Of a stretch of DNA of 64,000 bases, positions 15,233 to 23,527 are shown piece by piece. Source of the DNA: Oscillospiraceae bacterium. GTDB taxonomy: Bacteria > Bacillota > Clostridia > Oscillospirales > CAG-272. Location: the NCBI GenBank assembly GCA_015064885.1, contig SVRJ01000002.1, forward strand, positions 1-64,000. The letters are read 5' to 3'. Numbering within the stretch: position 1 is the first letter of the stretch; each line of letters opens with the position of its first letter. Below the pieces are notes generated by a model. That model did not search any database and was not told the DNA's origin. It was given only the letters and a program-made list of their open reading frames with translations. Position numbers and translations under genes: made by a program.

Positions 15233-16252
15233 TTATTGTATAAATTGAGTTGCGCTTGCATTCAGTGAAAGAGGTGCCCTCTTTCCTGCGAGGAACTCGT
15301 AGTACCCTTGCATGGCTACCATTGCACCGTTGTCACCGCAAAGACTTACGGGAGCCATGTAAAGAGTCGCACCGTTAGACTTGCAAACGTCTGTCAGTGC
15401 CGCACGAAGATGCGAGTTTGCGGCAACACCGCCGCAGAGAACAAAGCTTTTGAGCCCTGTCTTCTTGAGAGCCAGATCTGCTTTCTTTGCGATTCCTTCA
15501 ACCACCGCTGCAGTATAGGATGCCGCAATATTCGGATAGTGCGCTGAAATGTCGTCGCTTTTCTGCTTTAAGCTGTTTATGTGATTCAGAGCAGCCGTTT
15601 TCAGACCGCTGAATGAAAGATCGAGCGTATCACCGACTATCGCGGGGGAAGGAAACTTTATAGCGTTTTTGTCCCCCGTGTGTGCCAGCTTGTCCATAGC
15701 GGCACCGCTCGGATAGGGAAGCCCTATCACACGTCCTATCTTGTCGAATGCCTCGCCTGCCGCATCGTCTCTGGTTCCACCGATATATTCGTACGTTACG
15801 TAGTCCTTAACGTGATAGAAGGACGTGTTTCCGCCGGATACCGCGAGAGAAAGAAGGGGGGGCTCAAGAGACTCATACGCGGTGTAGACCGCCGCAGTAT
15901 GGGCGTGAATGTGATTTACCGCAACGAGCGGTATCGAATTTGCATATGCGAGACTTTTTGCAAAATTGACAGCCACAAGAAGTGCACCGATAAGTCCGGG
16001 GCATGCGGTTACCGCGATGCAATCTATGTCCTTGACAGTCAGTCCCGCCTCGTCGAGAGCCTGCTTTGTAATATTGCTTATGACCTCTATGTGAGCTCTT
16101 GACGCTATCTCGGGAACAACACCGCCGTAAAGCTTGTGCGTCTCCACCTGAGACGCTATTACGTCCGAAAGGATACGCCTTTGGTTGCCATCAGCAAAAA
16201 CGACGGCAGCGCTCGTTTCGTCACATGAGCTTTCAAAACCCAGTATGTACAT
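15233..16252 (-). CDS. tsaD: tRNA N6-threonylcarbamoyladenosine transferase TsaD
   Basis: The 339-residue protein has the ASKHA fold of the TsaD/Kae1 family: N-terminal ILGFESSCDETSAA, the metal-binding HIHAH motif (about residue 112), SGGNTSF and the C-terminal GGVAANSHLR and CGDNGAM nucleotide motifs. With TsaB and TsaE it transfers threonylcarbamoyl to A37 of ANN-decoding tRNAs. The TsaC-type partner enzyme is encoded at 42171-43208; tsaB and tsaE are not in the window. AAGGA precedes the ATG. Confidence 0.97.
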   Translation of the reverse strand: MYILGFESSCDETSAAVVFADGNQRRILSDVIASQVETHKLYGGVVPEIASRAHIEVISNITKQALDEAGLTVKDIDCIAVTACPGLIGALLVAVNFAKSLAYANSIPLVAVNHIHAHTAAVYTAYESLEPPLLSLAVSGGNTSFYHVKDYVTYEYIGGTRDDAAGEAFDKIGRVIGLPYPSGAAMDKLAHTGDKNAIKFPSPAIVGDTLDLSFSGLKTAALNHINSLKQKSDDISAHYPNIAASYTAAVVEGIAKKADLALKKTGLKSFVLCGGVAANSHLRAALTDVCKSNGATLYMAPVSLCGDNGAMVAMQGYYEFLAGKRAPLSLNASATQFIQ

Positions 16253-16305
16253 GGAATATGTCTTCCTTTTTGAAATGTATTGTATAATGTCTCTTAGTGA
16301 TGTTT

Positions 16306-17190
16306 CTATATTATGAGAGAGTCGATCGTGTTCTGATAAAATGAGTTTTCATGTATTTTAACGAGATAAGAGTGAGGCCCGCCGTTTTCTTTTTTGAAAT
16401 GGTTTGCTCCGTCCTCCTCGTCAACGCTTGCGCGTCCGAATATCTCGCGGTATCCCGCCTTCTCCATATCGTGTGTGATAGCCGCCAGAACGAGCATAGG
16501 GTCCCACGACGAGCGACCGTTTTTCGATCCGTGATCGGACAATATGTTACGCAAAAGATCGCCGTCCTTCAAAGTGCTCCCCGTGATAACGTCAACGCCG
16601 ACCTCAAATCCGAGAAAGGTTACGCGTACCGGACACAGCTCGCAAAAAAATTTTGCGGCTCTGCGTGTAACCTCGTTAAGACAGAAGTTGTGCTCACGCC
16701 CGCCGTCGGTATCCCACTTTCCCGCCATTACCCAAAATCGTTCCACCTTTTCTCTCACGAGTTCAATACCCGAAAGAGGTGAAATATCATCGGGAGTGCT
16801 CAGAAGAAGAGCGGATACTGCCTGCAGAAATCCTATCTCGGCTATCTCCACCTTCGTGTCAGAGCTTGCGAGAAGCCTTCTGTAAAGTCTGACAGGGTCC
16901 TCAGCGTCTTGGTTCGTCATATCCGAAAGTCCGATTTTTGCAAGAGCGTGCTGATATGATATCCTTCCGTAAAATCCGACGGCAGATGCGTCGAGGCCTA
17001 TAGGAAGGTTGCTTATTCCTTCGCTTTTAAGAAATGAGTCGAGTGAGCATACGGACAGGTCCATGCAAGCGTTTATAACTATTCCGAGAAGCTCTATCCT
17101 TTTTTCTTTTGCAGCTCTTGACAGTATCCTTACAGCTACTGCGTCGTCGCAGTCAGACCACCAGTCGGTGCCTAAAATGAATTTTCTCAT
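16306..17190 (-). CDS. Nucleoside hydrolase-like protein
   Basis: The 294-residue protein begins ILGTDWWSDCDDAVAVRIL, a variant of the DTDPGxDDAxA calcium-binding signature of inosine-uridine nucleoside hydrolases. The DD pair is kept while the middle of the motif is changed. Other family features include an FWVMAGKWD segment and a C-terminal D-P-M-L-V region (WDPMLVLAAIT). It may cleave N-ribosyl bonds, but the changed motif makes substrate and activity uncertain. It lies 12 bases downstream of rimI and 53 bases before tsaD. Confidence 0.75.
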   Translation of the reverse strand: MRKFILGTDWWSDCDDAVAVRILSRAAKEKRIELLGIVINACMDLSVCSLDSFLKSEGISNLPIGLDASAVGFYGRISYQHALAKIGLSDMTNQDAEDPVRLYRRLLASSDTKVEIAEIGFLQAVSALLLSTPDDISPLSGIELVREKVERFWVMAGKWDTDGGREHNFCLNEVTRRAAKFFCELCPVRVTFLGFEVGVDVITGSTLKDGDLLRNILSDHGSKNGRSSWDPMLVLAAITHDMEKAGYREIFGRASVDEEDGANHFKKENGGPHSYLVKIHENSFYQNTIDSLII

Positions 17191-17202
17191 AATGCCCTCG
17201 CG

Positions 17203-17649
17203 TTATATTAAGTCCTTTTTGTAGAGGAAAGCATCCTCTCGAGGAGCCTTGTAAAACCCTTTTCGTATTCCTATCCTGGTGTACCCCATAGATTCGTAGA
17301 GACCTATCGCGTTAAGGTTCGACTCGCGTACCTCAAGAAAAATAGATCCGCACCCAAGTGCTCTTGCTCTTTTGTGGAGGATGGAAAGAATTTCTTTGCC
17401 TATGCCGCATCCTCTGTGATCTTCGTTTACGGCTATGCGTAGCAGCTCGCCTTCGCCCGGTGCTACCGAAAGGTATCCGAATCCGCAAAGAGTGTCTCCG
17501 TCATACGCTGCGACCGCTATAGCACCCATAGCGAGAAGGGAAGAGAGAGCTTTTTCGGAGCAGGCATCCGAAAAGTGTTTTGCTTCACAGGAAGCGATGT
17601 TTTCTATATCGCTTGTATCAAGATCTGAGAATTTATACGTCAGTTTCAT
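17203..17649 (-). CDS. rimI: Ribosomal protein S18 alanine N-acetyltransferase RimI
   Basis: The 148-residue GNAT enzyme has the acetyl-CoA loop DHRGCGIGKEIL (about residue 80) and the RimI-type block LEVRESNLNAIGLYESMGY followed by RKGFY and the EDAFLY end. RimI acetylates the N-terminal Ala of S18 and is commonly clustered with tsaD and tsaB in bacteria, as here. The start overlaps the end of the phosphatase gene by 17 bases. Confidence 0.9.
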   Translation of the reverse strand: MKLTYKFSDLDTSDIENIASCEAKHFSDACSEKALSSLLAMGAIAVAAYDGDTLCGFGYLSVAPGEGELLRIAVNEDHRGCGIGKEILSILHKRARALGCGSIFLEVRESNLNAIGLYESMGYTRIGIRKGFYKAPREDAFLYKKDLI

Positions 17650-18115
17650 TTTCGGTCAACTCTTTCAGAAGCTTGTCGGTCTCACGTATTATGTCACAAA
17701 GACATTCACGGTAGAGATATATATCACCGCCGTAAGGATCCCCGACACTGTTTTTGAATGCGGTTATTCTGCCCTTGTATTCGGGAAAGAAGAGAGAAAG
17801 CCGTTGCGCCATATTTCCGTTCATGCATACAACAAGATCCGAATTTTCAATATCATATTCGGTTATCTGCCTCGGAACGTGAGAAAGATATGCGTGAGGA
17901 GGACGGGAGGGAATACCGTATTCAAGGAGCGCGGAGGCTGAATTCGGATTTATACAGTCCTCTGTAACAAAAAGCCCTGCGCTTTTGGCACTTACGGATA
18001 CTCCGCTTGCACTTTTATATCTGAAATTTACGTACGCCTCCGCCATAGGGCTCCTGCAAGTGTTTCCCGAGCATACGAAAAGTATTTTTAAGCTTTTTAC
18101 CATACCTTTTTGCAA
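17633..18115 (-). CDS. Low-molecular-weight protein-tyrosine phosphatase
   Basis: The 160-residue protein has the catalytic loop CSGNTCRS near the N-terminus (C-x5-R-S) and the DPYGG segment carrying the general-acid Asp near residue 125. These define the low-molecular-weight phosphatase family, which includes YwlE-type arginine phosphatases; the Thr in the loop is compatible with that subgroup, but this is not decisive. The TTG start at 18115 overlaps nothing; an ATG at 18103 is an alternative, though AAGG lies too close to it. Confidence 0.88.
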   Translation of the reverse strand: MQKGMVKSLKILFVCSGNTCRSPMAEAYVNFRYKSASGVSVSAKSAGLFVTEDCINPNSASALLEYGIPSRPPHAYLSHVPRQITEYDIENSDLVVCMNGNMAQRLSLFFPEYKGRITAFKNSVGDPYGGDIYLYRECLCDIIRETDKLLKELTENETDV

Positions 18116-18118
18116 TGA

Positions 18119-18793
18119 TCACTCGGTGGTAGCTGCATCTGTAGTCGTTTCCGTGTTTGCCGTATTAAGAAGATCGTGTATCTCGCTTCCCACCTCAAAG
18201 TAGAGCATAAGATCTCTGTCGTATATGCGATAGGTTCCGTTTGAATACTCGTAGTAGGATACCGAATAAACGATATGAGGATATTCTTCGGATATAAAAG
18301 AAAGCTTGTTTGTACGAACGGGAATAAGTCCGTTGTCCTCAACCGCGGCATCCTCTTTCTTACCGATAAGATCGGCAAGAGCCTTTACTGTCTCTTTATC
18401 TTCAAGTGTCGCTATGGAAAGCTCCTTGTTGCCGTTTGTTGATATAAGGATAGACGTAGGATCCATCATCTCGAGTGTGGGTACCGCAACCGAGGATATT
18501 CTGTAAAGAGTATCGTCTGTGGGGCAGTATATCCATCCTCCGTTCGTTCCCTCAACCTCGTAAAGATGTATCTTTCCGTATATGGGATGATCGAGAGTAG
18601 CGAATTTTTCATCCGGAATATAGGTTCTCGGCTTGTATGAGATGGGAGCGGGAGTGTATTTTGTGTTTCCGCTTACAATACTTCCGCTTTCAAATGTGAG
18701 CTTCATTCTCGCCCCGCAGGAAGAGAGGCAGAGAACAGAGAGAAGTATGCAGAGCGTGCATACAAAGAGCTTTTTCGTTTTGTTTTTGAACAT
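18119..18793 (-). CDS. Lipoprotein of unknown function
   Basis: The ATG at 18793 is chosen because it gives a clean lipoprotein signal (KKLFVCTLCILLSVLCLSSC) and follows the deaminase stop by 19 bases with AGGTAGGT upstream. An in-frame start at 18847 would lie inside the deaminase gene. The 224-residue protein has a mixed alpha/beta body and a Thr/Ala-rich acidic tail. I do not recognise it. Its place inside an operon of housekeeping genes suggests a conserved lineage-specific envelope protein. Confidence 0.7.
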   Translation of the reverse strand: MFKNKTKKLFVCTLCILLSVLCLSSCGARMKLTFESGSIVSGNTKYTPAPISYKPRTYIPDEKFATLDHPIYGKIHLYEVEGTNGGWIYCPTDDTLYRISSVAVPTLEMMDPTSILISTNGNKELSIATLEDKETVKALADLIGKKEDAAVEDNGLIPVRTNKLSFISEEYPHIVYSVSYYEYSNGTYRIYDRDLMLYFEVGSEIHDLLNTANTETTTDAATTE

Positions 18794-18812
18794 ATCTGAC
18801 CTACCTGTGTTA

Positions 18813-19307
18813 TCAATATCCGAATTTTCCCGACAGAGAATCGTCATCCTCTATCCAATCCGAAACGTTTATTATTCTGTATTCTGTGGGGGTGTCTCTT
18901 ATTATTACGGTTTCTATCCCGGCGTTTATTATAAGCCTCTTGCACATCATGCAGTTGTTTGTTCCGGCATAGAGAGAGCCGTCAGCCGGAGAAACGCACG
19001 CCATGTAAAGCGTTGCGCCGAGCATTCTGTCTCTGGGAGCGGCGATGATAGCGTTCGCTTCGGAATGTACAGAGCGGCAGAGCTCGTATCTTTCTCCCCT
19101 CGGAATGCCGAGCTTGTCGCGGAGGCAGAAACCGAGATCAGAGCAGTTTTTGCGTCCTCTGGGAGCGCCGTTGTATCCTGTGGAAACTATGACGTCGTCC
19201 TTTACTATGATCGATCCGAATTTTCTTCTGATGCACGTGCACCTCTCGGCAACAGTCTGGGCGATATCAAGATAGTAGTTGTGTTTTGAAACTCTTTCGT
19301 TATTCAT
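18813..19307 (-). CDS. dCMP deaminase-family zinc enzyme (ComEB-like)
   Basis: The 164-residue protein has the cytidine/deoxycytidylate deaminase fold: SGYNGAPRG-type substrate motif (STGYNGAPRG), HSEANAI with the zinc His and catalytic Glu, and CMMC, the second zinc-ligand pair. The usual PCxxC is NCMMC here, so the Pro is lost but both Cys are kept. It probably converts dCMP to dUMP for thymidylate synthesis. It lies 18 bases downstream of galU in the same operon. Confidence 0.88.
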   Translation of the reverse strand: MNNERVSKHNYYLDIAQTVAERCTCIRRKFGSIIVKDDVIVSTGYNGAPRGRKNCSDLGFCLRDKLGIPRGERYELCRSVHSEANAIIAAPRDRMLGATLYMACVSPADGSLYAGTNNCMMCKRLIINAGIETVIIRDTPTEYRIINVSDWIEDDDSLSGKFGY

Positions 19308-19325
19308 TTTCTTTGGTGCAAAGGA

Positions 19326-20204
19326 TCAAAGCGTCTTTGCAAGCTCCTTTATGTATTTTTTGAATTCTTCGCCGATCTCAGCGTGCTCAAGTGCCTTTAC
19401 TACGTTTGCCTTCATAAAACCGAGCTTGGATCCGAGATCGTATCTTTCTCCCTCAAAGTCTACGGCGGTCATTCCCTTAACATTTGAGAGAACCTTCATT
19501 GCGTCTGTAAGCTGTATCTCTCCGCCCGCTCCCGGAGGGGTGTTTTCTATAATGTCAAATATCTCGGGAGGAAGCACTACCCGTCCGAGGATAGAATAGT
19601 TTGAGTATACGGGATCGTTTTCTCCCGGCTTTTCTATCATGTCTGATACAAGGAATTCATTTTTTGTGCCGGCTATCTTTTCTGTTTTCAGCGTACAGTA
19701 CTTTCTCACCAGCTCGGAGGGAACCTCTTTTACACCGGCGCAGCCCTTGCCGTATTTTTCATAGACCTCGATGAGCTGAAGAGTAACGGGCTTCTCGGAA
19801 AAGATTATGTCGTCTCCGTAAAGCACGGCAAAAGGCTCATCTCCCACAAACGCCTTGGCACAGCCTACCGCATGCCCAAGCCCCTTTGTCTGCTTCTGAC
19901 GAAGAAAATATATATTCATATCCGCAAAGGCGCTGTCGCGCAGAAGAGTAATATCTCCTCCCTTGGCGGATATCTTTTGCTCATATTCGGGAGAAAAATC
20001 AAAATAATCCTCTATACAATCCTTGTTTCTTCCCGTGATGATAAGAACGTCTGTAATTCCGCTGCGCTTTGCCTCCTCCACGAGATAGGATATCGCGGGC
20101 CTGTCAACTATCGGAAGAGCTTCTTTGGGAACAGCTCTTGCTATCGGAAGCATCCTCGTTCCTAGCCCCGCCGCGGGTATTACTGCTTTAGTTACTTTCT
20201 TCAT
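19326..20204 (-). CDS. galU: UTP-glucose-1-phosphate uridylyltransferase
   Basis: The 292-residue enzyme starts KKVTKAVIPAAGLGTRMLP, the nucleotidyltransferase motif, and has FAVLYGDDI, VEKP-like IEKPGENDP and GxY-type sugar motifs typical of GalU. It makes UDP-glucose for surface polysaccharides and lipids. The ATG at 20204 is chosen over an earlier in-frame start at 20240 because AAAGG lies at good spacing and the motif starts where GalU proteins normally start. It is the first gene of the ten-gene operon. Confidence 0.95.
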   Translation of the reverse strand: MKKVTKAVIPAAGLGTRMLPIARAVPKEALPIVDRPAISYLVEEAKRSGITDVLIITGRNKDCIEDYFDFSPEYEQKISAKGGDITLLRDSAFADMNIYFLRQKQTKGLGHAVGCAKAFVGDEPFAVLYGDDIIFSEKPVTLQLIEVYEKYGKGCAGVKEVPSELVRKYCTLKTEKIAGTKNEFLVSDMIEKPGENDPVYSNYSILGRVVLPPEIFDIIENTPPGAGGEIQLTDAMKVLSNVKGMTAVDFEGERYDLGSKLGFMKANVVKALEHAEIGEEFKKYIKELAKTL

Positions 20205-20248
20205 TTTTTTCAGCCTTTCGGATGATATAATAATATACATACATAAAT

Positions 20249-20277
20249 ATTATACTACATTCAGAGCAAAAAATCAA
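20249..20277 (-). promoter_or_regulatory. Promoter of the galU operon
   Basis: On the minus strand TTGATT and TATAAT are 17 bases apart. The -35 overlaps the T-run of the queT terminator just upstream. Confidence 0.75.
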
Positions 20278-20305
20278 GCACTCGTAAAAAATATTACAAG
20301 TGCTT
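20266..20305 (-). terminator. Terminator of queT
   Basis: On the minus strand AAGCACT-TGTAA pairs with TTAC-GAGTGCTT and is followed by GATTTTTTG. Confidence 0.75.
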
Positions 20306-20331
20306 TAGGATAAGTTTAAAATTAGAGAGGC

Positions 20332-20847
20332 TCAGAAGCGGAAGGACGCCCTTTTCAGCGAAAGTCCGAGCAGCGTCCCGAAGATCACCGCAGAGATGAG
20401 TTCGCCGGCCCCTACTGTGAGAAATACGAAAAATATGCCCTGATCGCTGCCGTATGCATAGCTTATTACCGGCGGCATTATAAGAGCATTTGCAATGAAT
20501 GTCGGCAGAGTGGAGACGAATACCGAAAGAGATGAGAGAGCTCGTCTCTTTATGATCGCCCTTCCGAGATATGCTCCGATAAACGTTGCAAGCGTTCCCG
20601 CAATAATATCTATCACAGCGCATCCCATAAGAAGATTTGCAAGGAAGCAGCCGAGCGTCATTCCGGGTACAGCGTAGGGCGTGAACGCGCAAAGCACGCA
20701 CAACGCCTCAGGCAGACGTATCTGCACAGCCCCGCGGAAAAGACCGAGAGCCTCACAGAGGTAGGAGAGAACGACGTATAGGGCGGCTATCATTGCGGAG
20801 ACGGTAAGACCTTTTACCGAGGTTTTTGTGATTTTTCGTTTTTGCAT
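20332..20847 (-). CDS. queT: QueT-family ECF transporter substrate-binding subunit
   Basis: The membrane protein (171 residues from the chosen start) has five to six hydrophobic segments and the QueT pattern VQIRLPEALCVLCAFTPYAVPGMTLGCFLANLL then DIIAGTLATFIGAYLGR. QueT is the S component that imports queuosine precursors such as preQ1 through an energy-coupling factor module. The ATG at 20847 is preferred because GGAG lies seven bases upstream; an ATG at 20865 lies upstream of that GGAG in the leader hairpin. The gene is alone between promoter and terminator and has a structured leader. Confidence 0.85.
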   Translation of the reverse strand: MQKRKITKTSVKGLTVSAMIAALYVVLSYLCEALGLFRGAVQIRLPEALCVLCAFTPYAVPGMTLGCFLANLLMGCAVIDIIAGTLATFIGAYLGRAIIKRRALSSLSVFVSTLPTFIANALIMPPVISYAYGSDQGIFFVFLTVGAGELISAVIFGTLLGLSLKRASFRF

Positions 20848-20961
20848 AAAAAAACTCCGTTTCATAGATAGTGCGCCGCACGAAATCAGAACGGAGAGGA
20901 TTTTATTGTCCCGTAGTTTTGATTATCGGCGATGCCGAAGCGAGGATGGTTACGAACTCGC
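20848..20961 (-). promoter_or_regulatory. Structured queT leader, candidate preQ1-type riboswitch
   Basis: The leader of about 114 bases can form an outer stem AGTGCG/CGCACT, an internal CGGCatcGCCG hairpin and, near its end, CTCCGTT pairing with AACGGAG. The last arm contains the GGAG ribosome-binding site of queT and is followed by TTTTTTT, so the hairpin could both hide the site and stop transcription. queT genes are known to be controlled by preQ1 riboswitches (classes I, II and III). I cannot match the conserved core of any class by eye, so the class is left open. Confidence 0.6.
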
Positions 20962-20967
20962 ACTAAT

Positions 20968-20996
20968 ATTATATCTCTTTTTTTGCGATTTGTCAA
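20968..20996 (-). promoter_or_regulatory. Consensus promoter of queT
   Basis: On the minus strand TTGACA and TATAAT are 17 bases apart, about 120 bases upstream of the queT start. Confidence 0.9.
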
Positions 20997-21016
20997 GAGT
21001 ATTTTTTATATATCTA

Positions 21017-21045
21017 TTGACTTTTCTCTTGAGTTGTGATAAAAT
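21017..21045 (+). promoter_or_regulatory. Promoter of the SGNH hydrolase gene
   Basis: TTGACT and TAAAAT are 17 bases apart, divergent from the queT promoter and about 20 bases from it. Confidence 0.65.
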
Positions 21046-21081
21046 AACAGTACAATTATAAAACTACCGAGAGGTGCAGCT

Positions 21082-22161
21082 ATGAGTGAAAAATTGACCG
21101 AGATACAAAAGATAGATAAGAATATGATCTTCGAGACCAGCATCAAGGATGAGGGCGTAGCCTTTTACGACGTCAGAAAGCCTCCGTTCGATCTTTACGG
21201 ACTCTGTGAGACCGAAAGCGGCCGCTTTCACAGAATTCCCGAGAGCGTAGCAAAGGAAACGAATTCAGGCGTTGTAAATCTCAATTATCACACCGCGGGC
21301 GGAAGAGTACGCTTCAAGACCGATTCACCGTACGTAGGCATAAAGGTCGGCATGAAGTCATTTCATATGATGCCTCACATGGCCCCCACCGGAAGCTCGG
21401 GCTTTGACCTCTACGTAGACAATGATTTCCGCGGAGTTTATAAGCCACCTCTCGACACGAAGACGGGCTTTGAGGGTATGGTCAGATTCGGAAGCAAGAA
21501 GATGCGCTCGATAACGATAAATTTCCCTCTTTACAATGACGTTACCGACCTTTATATCGCGCTTGACGGAGAAAGCAGAGTGGAGAGCGGAGACAAGTAC
21601 AGATTCGATAAGCCTGTCATATTCTACGGCAGCTCTATCACTCAGGGCGGTTGTGCCTCGAGACCGGGCAACGCATATCAGAGCATAATAAGCAGAGAGC
21701 TTAACGTTGACCATGTAAATCTCGGATTCTCGGGAAGCGGCAGAGCGGAAAAGGCTATCTGCGAATATATGGCTGACCTTCCCATGTGCATGTTCGTTTC
21801 GGACTACGACCACAATGCTCCGAATCCCGAGCATCTTGCAAACACTCATTTCGCTCTTTACGAAACAATAAGAGCAAAGAACCCCGATATTCCCTATATA
21901 ATGATATCCAGACCCGACGTCAAGATAAACAGACTTGCAGCGGCTAAGGCGCGCTTCGTTATTGAGGAAAGCTACAGGCGTGCGCTTGCTCTCGGAGATA
22001 AGAGAGTTTATTATATCGACGGAGAGGGCTTCTTCCGCGGACCGTTCGAGGACGCATGTACGGTCGACGGATGTCACCCCAACGATCTCGGCTTTGCGCT
22101 TATGGCAGACGGAATAGGAAGGGTTATGACAAGAGCCTTCCACGATTGTCTGTTTGTCTGA
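21082..22161 (+). CDS. Two-domain SGNH/GDSL hydrolase
   Basis: The 359-residue protein has an N-terminal beta-sandwich-like domain (about 1-175) and a C-terminal SGNH esterase domain. The catalytic blocks are YGSSITQGG (Ser nucleophile, about residue 190), LGFSGSG (Gly), DYDHNAPNPEHL (Asn) and DGCHPNDLGF (Asp and His). This two-domain layout occurs in carbohydrate esterases that remove acetyl groups from plant polysaccharides or oligosaccharides. There is no signal peptide, so it acts in the cytoplasm, on imported oligosaccharides. GAGAGG precedes the ATG. A terminator follows. Confidence 0.85.
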   Translation: MSEKLTEIQKIDKNMIFETSIKDEGVAFYDVRKPPFDLYGLCETESGRFHRIPESVAKETNSGVVNLNYHTAGGRVRFKTDSPYVGIKVGMKSFHMMPHMAPTGSSGFDLYVDNDFRGVYKPPLDTKTGFEGMVRFGSKKMRSITINFPLYNDVTDLYIALDGESRVESGDKYRFDKPVIFYGSSITQGGCASRPGNAYQSIISRELNVDHVNLGFSGSGRAEKAICEYMADLPMCMFVSDYDHNAPNPEHLANTHFALYETIRAKNPDIPYIMISRPDVKINRLAAAKARFVIEESYRRALALGDKRVYYIDGEGFFRGPFEDACTVDGCHPNDLGFALMADGIGRVMTRAFHDCLFV

Positions 22162-22228
22162 GAAATTGCGGAAGGGTAATGATCAAAGCTTAATGCCGAT
22201 AAAAACAACTGATATGATACCAGACTTT

Positions 22229-22265
22229 AAACCGCAAGGTCGCATATGATCTTGCGGTTGTTTTG
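22229..22265 (+). terminator. Intrinsic terminator
   Basis: AACCGCAAG pairs with CTTGCGGTT, followed by GTTTTG. It separates the two sugar-related genes and also lies just before the ribosome-binding site of the second. Confidence 0.7.
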
Positions 22266-22282
22266 AAAAAAGGAGAACACAT

Positions 22283-23467
22283 ATGATATACGGAGACGGT
22301 ATACACGACGATACGCTCGGAATACAGGAGCTTATAGACTCGGGAGTGTGCGAGGTCTCGCTTCCCGCACCGAAGAAATTTTATCTCATTTCAAAGCCGC
22401 TCGAGCTTCCTTCAAACTTCAGACTCGTTCTGCCGCGATTTGCGGAAATAAGACTGGCAAAGGGCTCAAACTGTCTTATGCTGAAGAATAAAACCACCAA
22501 GAGAGAGGATCACGTTCCGAGAGTAGGACTCTGGGAGCAGCTTCGCTCTTACTCTCCCGATCATCCGTGCGAGAATATAGAGGTAAGAGGCGGTATATGG
22601 AACTTCAACAATCTTGAGCAGCTGCCTAACCCTATCCAGACAAAAAATTTTGGTGACGGTGATTATTGCGGCTTCGGATTTTTGTTCTATAACGTAAAGG
22701 GTCTCGTTATATCCTCGCTGACACTGAAGGATCCCGTCAACTTTGCGGTAACTCTCGATACGGTATCCTATTTTACGGTTGAGGATATTATATTTGATTT
22801 TAATTACGGAAACCCTCTGGCGTGCAATATGGACGGCATACATATAGATGGGAACTGCCACTTTGGACATATACGCAATCTCAAGGGAGCGTGCTACGAC
22901 GACCTTGTCGCGCTGAATGCCGACGAGGGTACGAACGGACCTATCTCGCATATAGATATAAACGGAATATACGCGGAGGATTGCCACAGCGCACTCAGAA
23001 TGCTTACAGTCCAAAACAAGGTGTCGCACGTGCACGTGTCAAACGTTCACGGAACCTATTTTCAGTACTGTATAGGACTTACTAAGTATTTCAAGGGCGA
23101 GACGAAGGGAGAATATGACTCAATAACGCTTGACAATATTTACGCTTCGAAAGCAAAAAGGCTTCCCGTTTATAATAAGAAGCCTACCTCTTACGTTTAT
23201 CCCCTGATATATATAGAAGAGGATACGAGGATAAAAAATATTAAAATATCCGATCTTCACAGAAGGGAAGAGCTCATACCGATACCTACCGTATTTATAG
23301 GAGAGGAGTCGAGGATAGATAGCCTTATTCTCGAAAACATCACGACCGAGAATCTCACAGAGGATCCGCAGATGCCTGTCCTTGATAACAGAGGAAAGGT
23401 CGGAAGGCTCTATGCAAGCAATATAAGAGCAGACGGGAAAGAGGTTATTCTTTCCGCAGAAGAATGA
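22283..23467 (+). CDS. Right-handed beta-helix glycosidase, GH28-like
   Basis: The 394-residue protein starts with a DGIHDDTLGIQELID block typical of pectate-lyase-superfamily glycosidases, followed by repeated beta-helix coils. The segment CNMDGIHIDGNCHFGHIRNL then CYDDLVALNADEG matches the place of the GH28 NTD and DD acid motifs, with MDG in place of NTDG. A polygalacturonase-like activity on imported oligosaccharides is plausible but not certain. No signal peptide is present. AAAGGAG precedes the ATG. It may read through from the SGNH gene when the intervening terminator leaks. Confidence 0.75.
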   Translation: MIYGDGIHDDTLGIQELIDSGVCEVSLPAPKKFYLISKPLELPSNFRLVLPRFAEIRLAKGSNCLMLKNKTTKREDHVPRVGLWEQLRSYSPDHPCENIEVRGGIWNFNNLEQLPNPIQTKNFGDGDYCGFGFLFYNVKGLVISSLTLKDPVNFAVTLDTVSYFTVEDIIFDFNYGNPLACNMDGIHIDGNCHFGHIRNLKGACYDDLVALNADEGTNGPISHIDINGIYAEDCHSALRMLTVQNKVSHVHVSNVHGTYFQYCIGLTKYFKGETKGEYDSITLDNIYASKAKRLPVYNKKPTSYVYPLIYIEEDTRIKNIKISDLHRREELIPIPTVFIGEESRIDSLILENITTENLTEDPQMPVLDNRGKVGRLYASNIRADGKEVILSAEE

Positions 23468-23475
23468 ATTTATTA

Positions 23476-23514
23476 AAAACAGCCGTCTCAGGGTGATCAT
23501 GAGACGGCTGTTTT
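23476..23514. terminator. Bidirectional terminator
   Basis: AAAACAGCCGTCTC pairs with GAGACGGCTGTTTT between convergent genes; both strands end in a run of T. Confidence 0.9.
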
Positions 23515-23527
23515 AATTAGATGTTTA

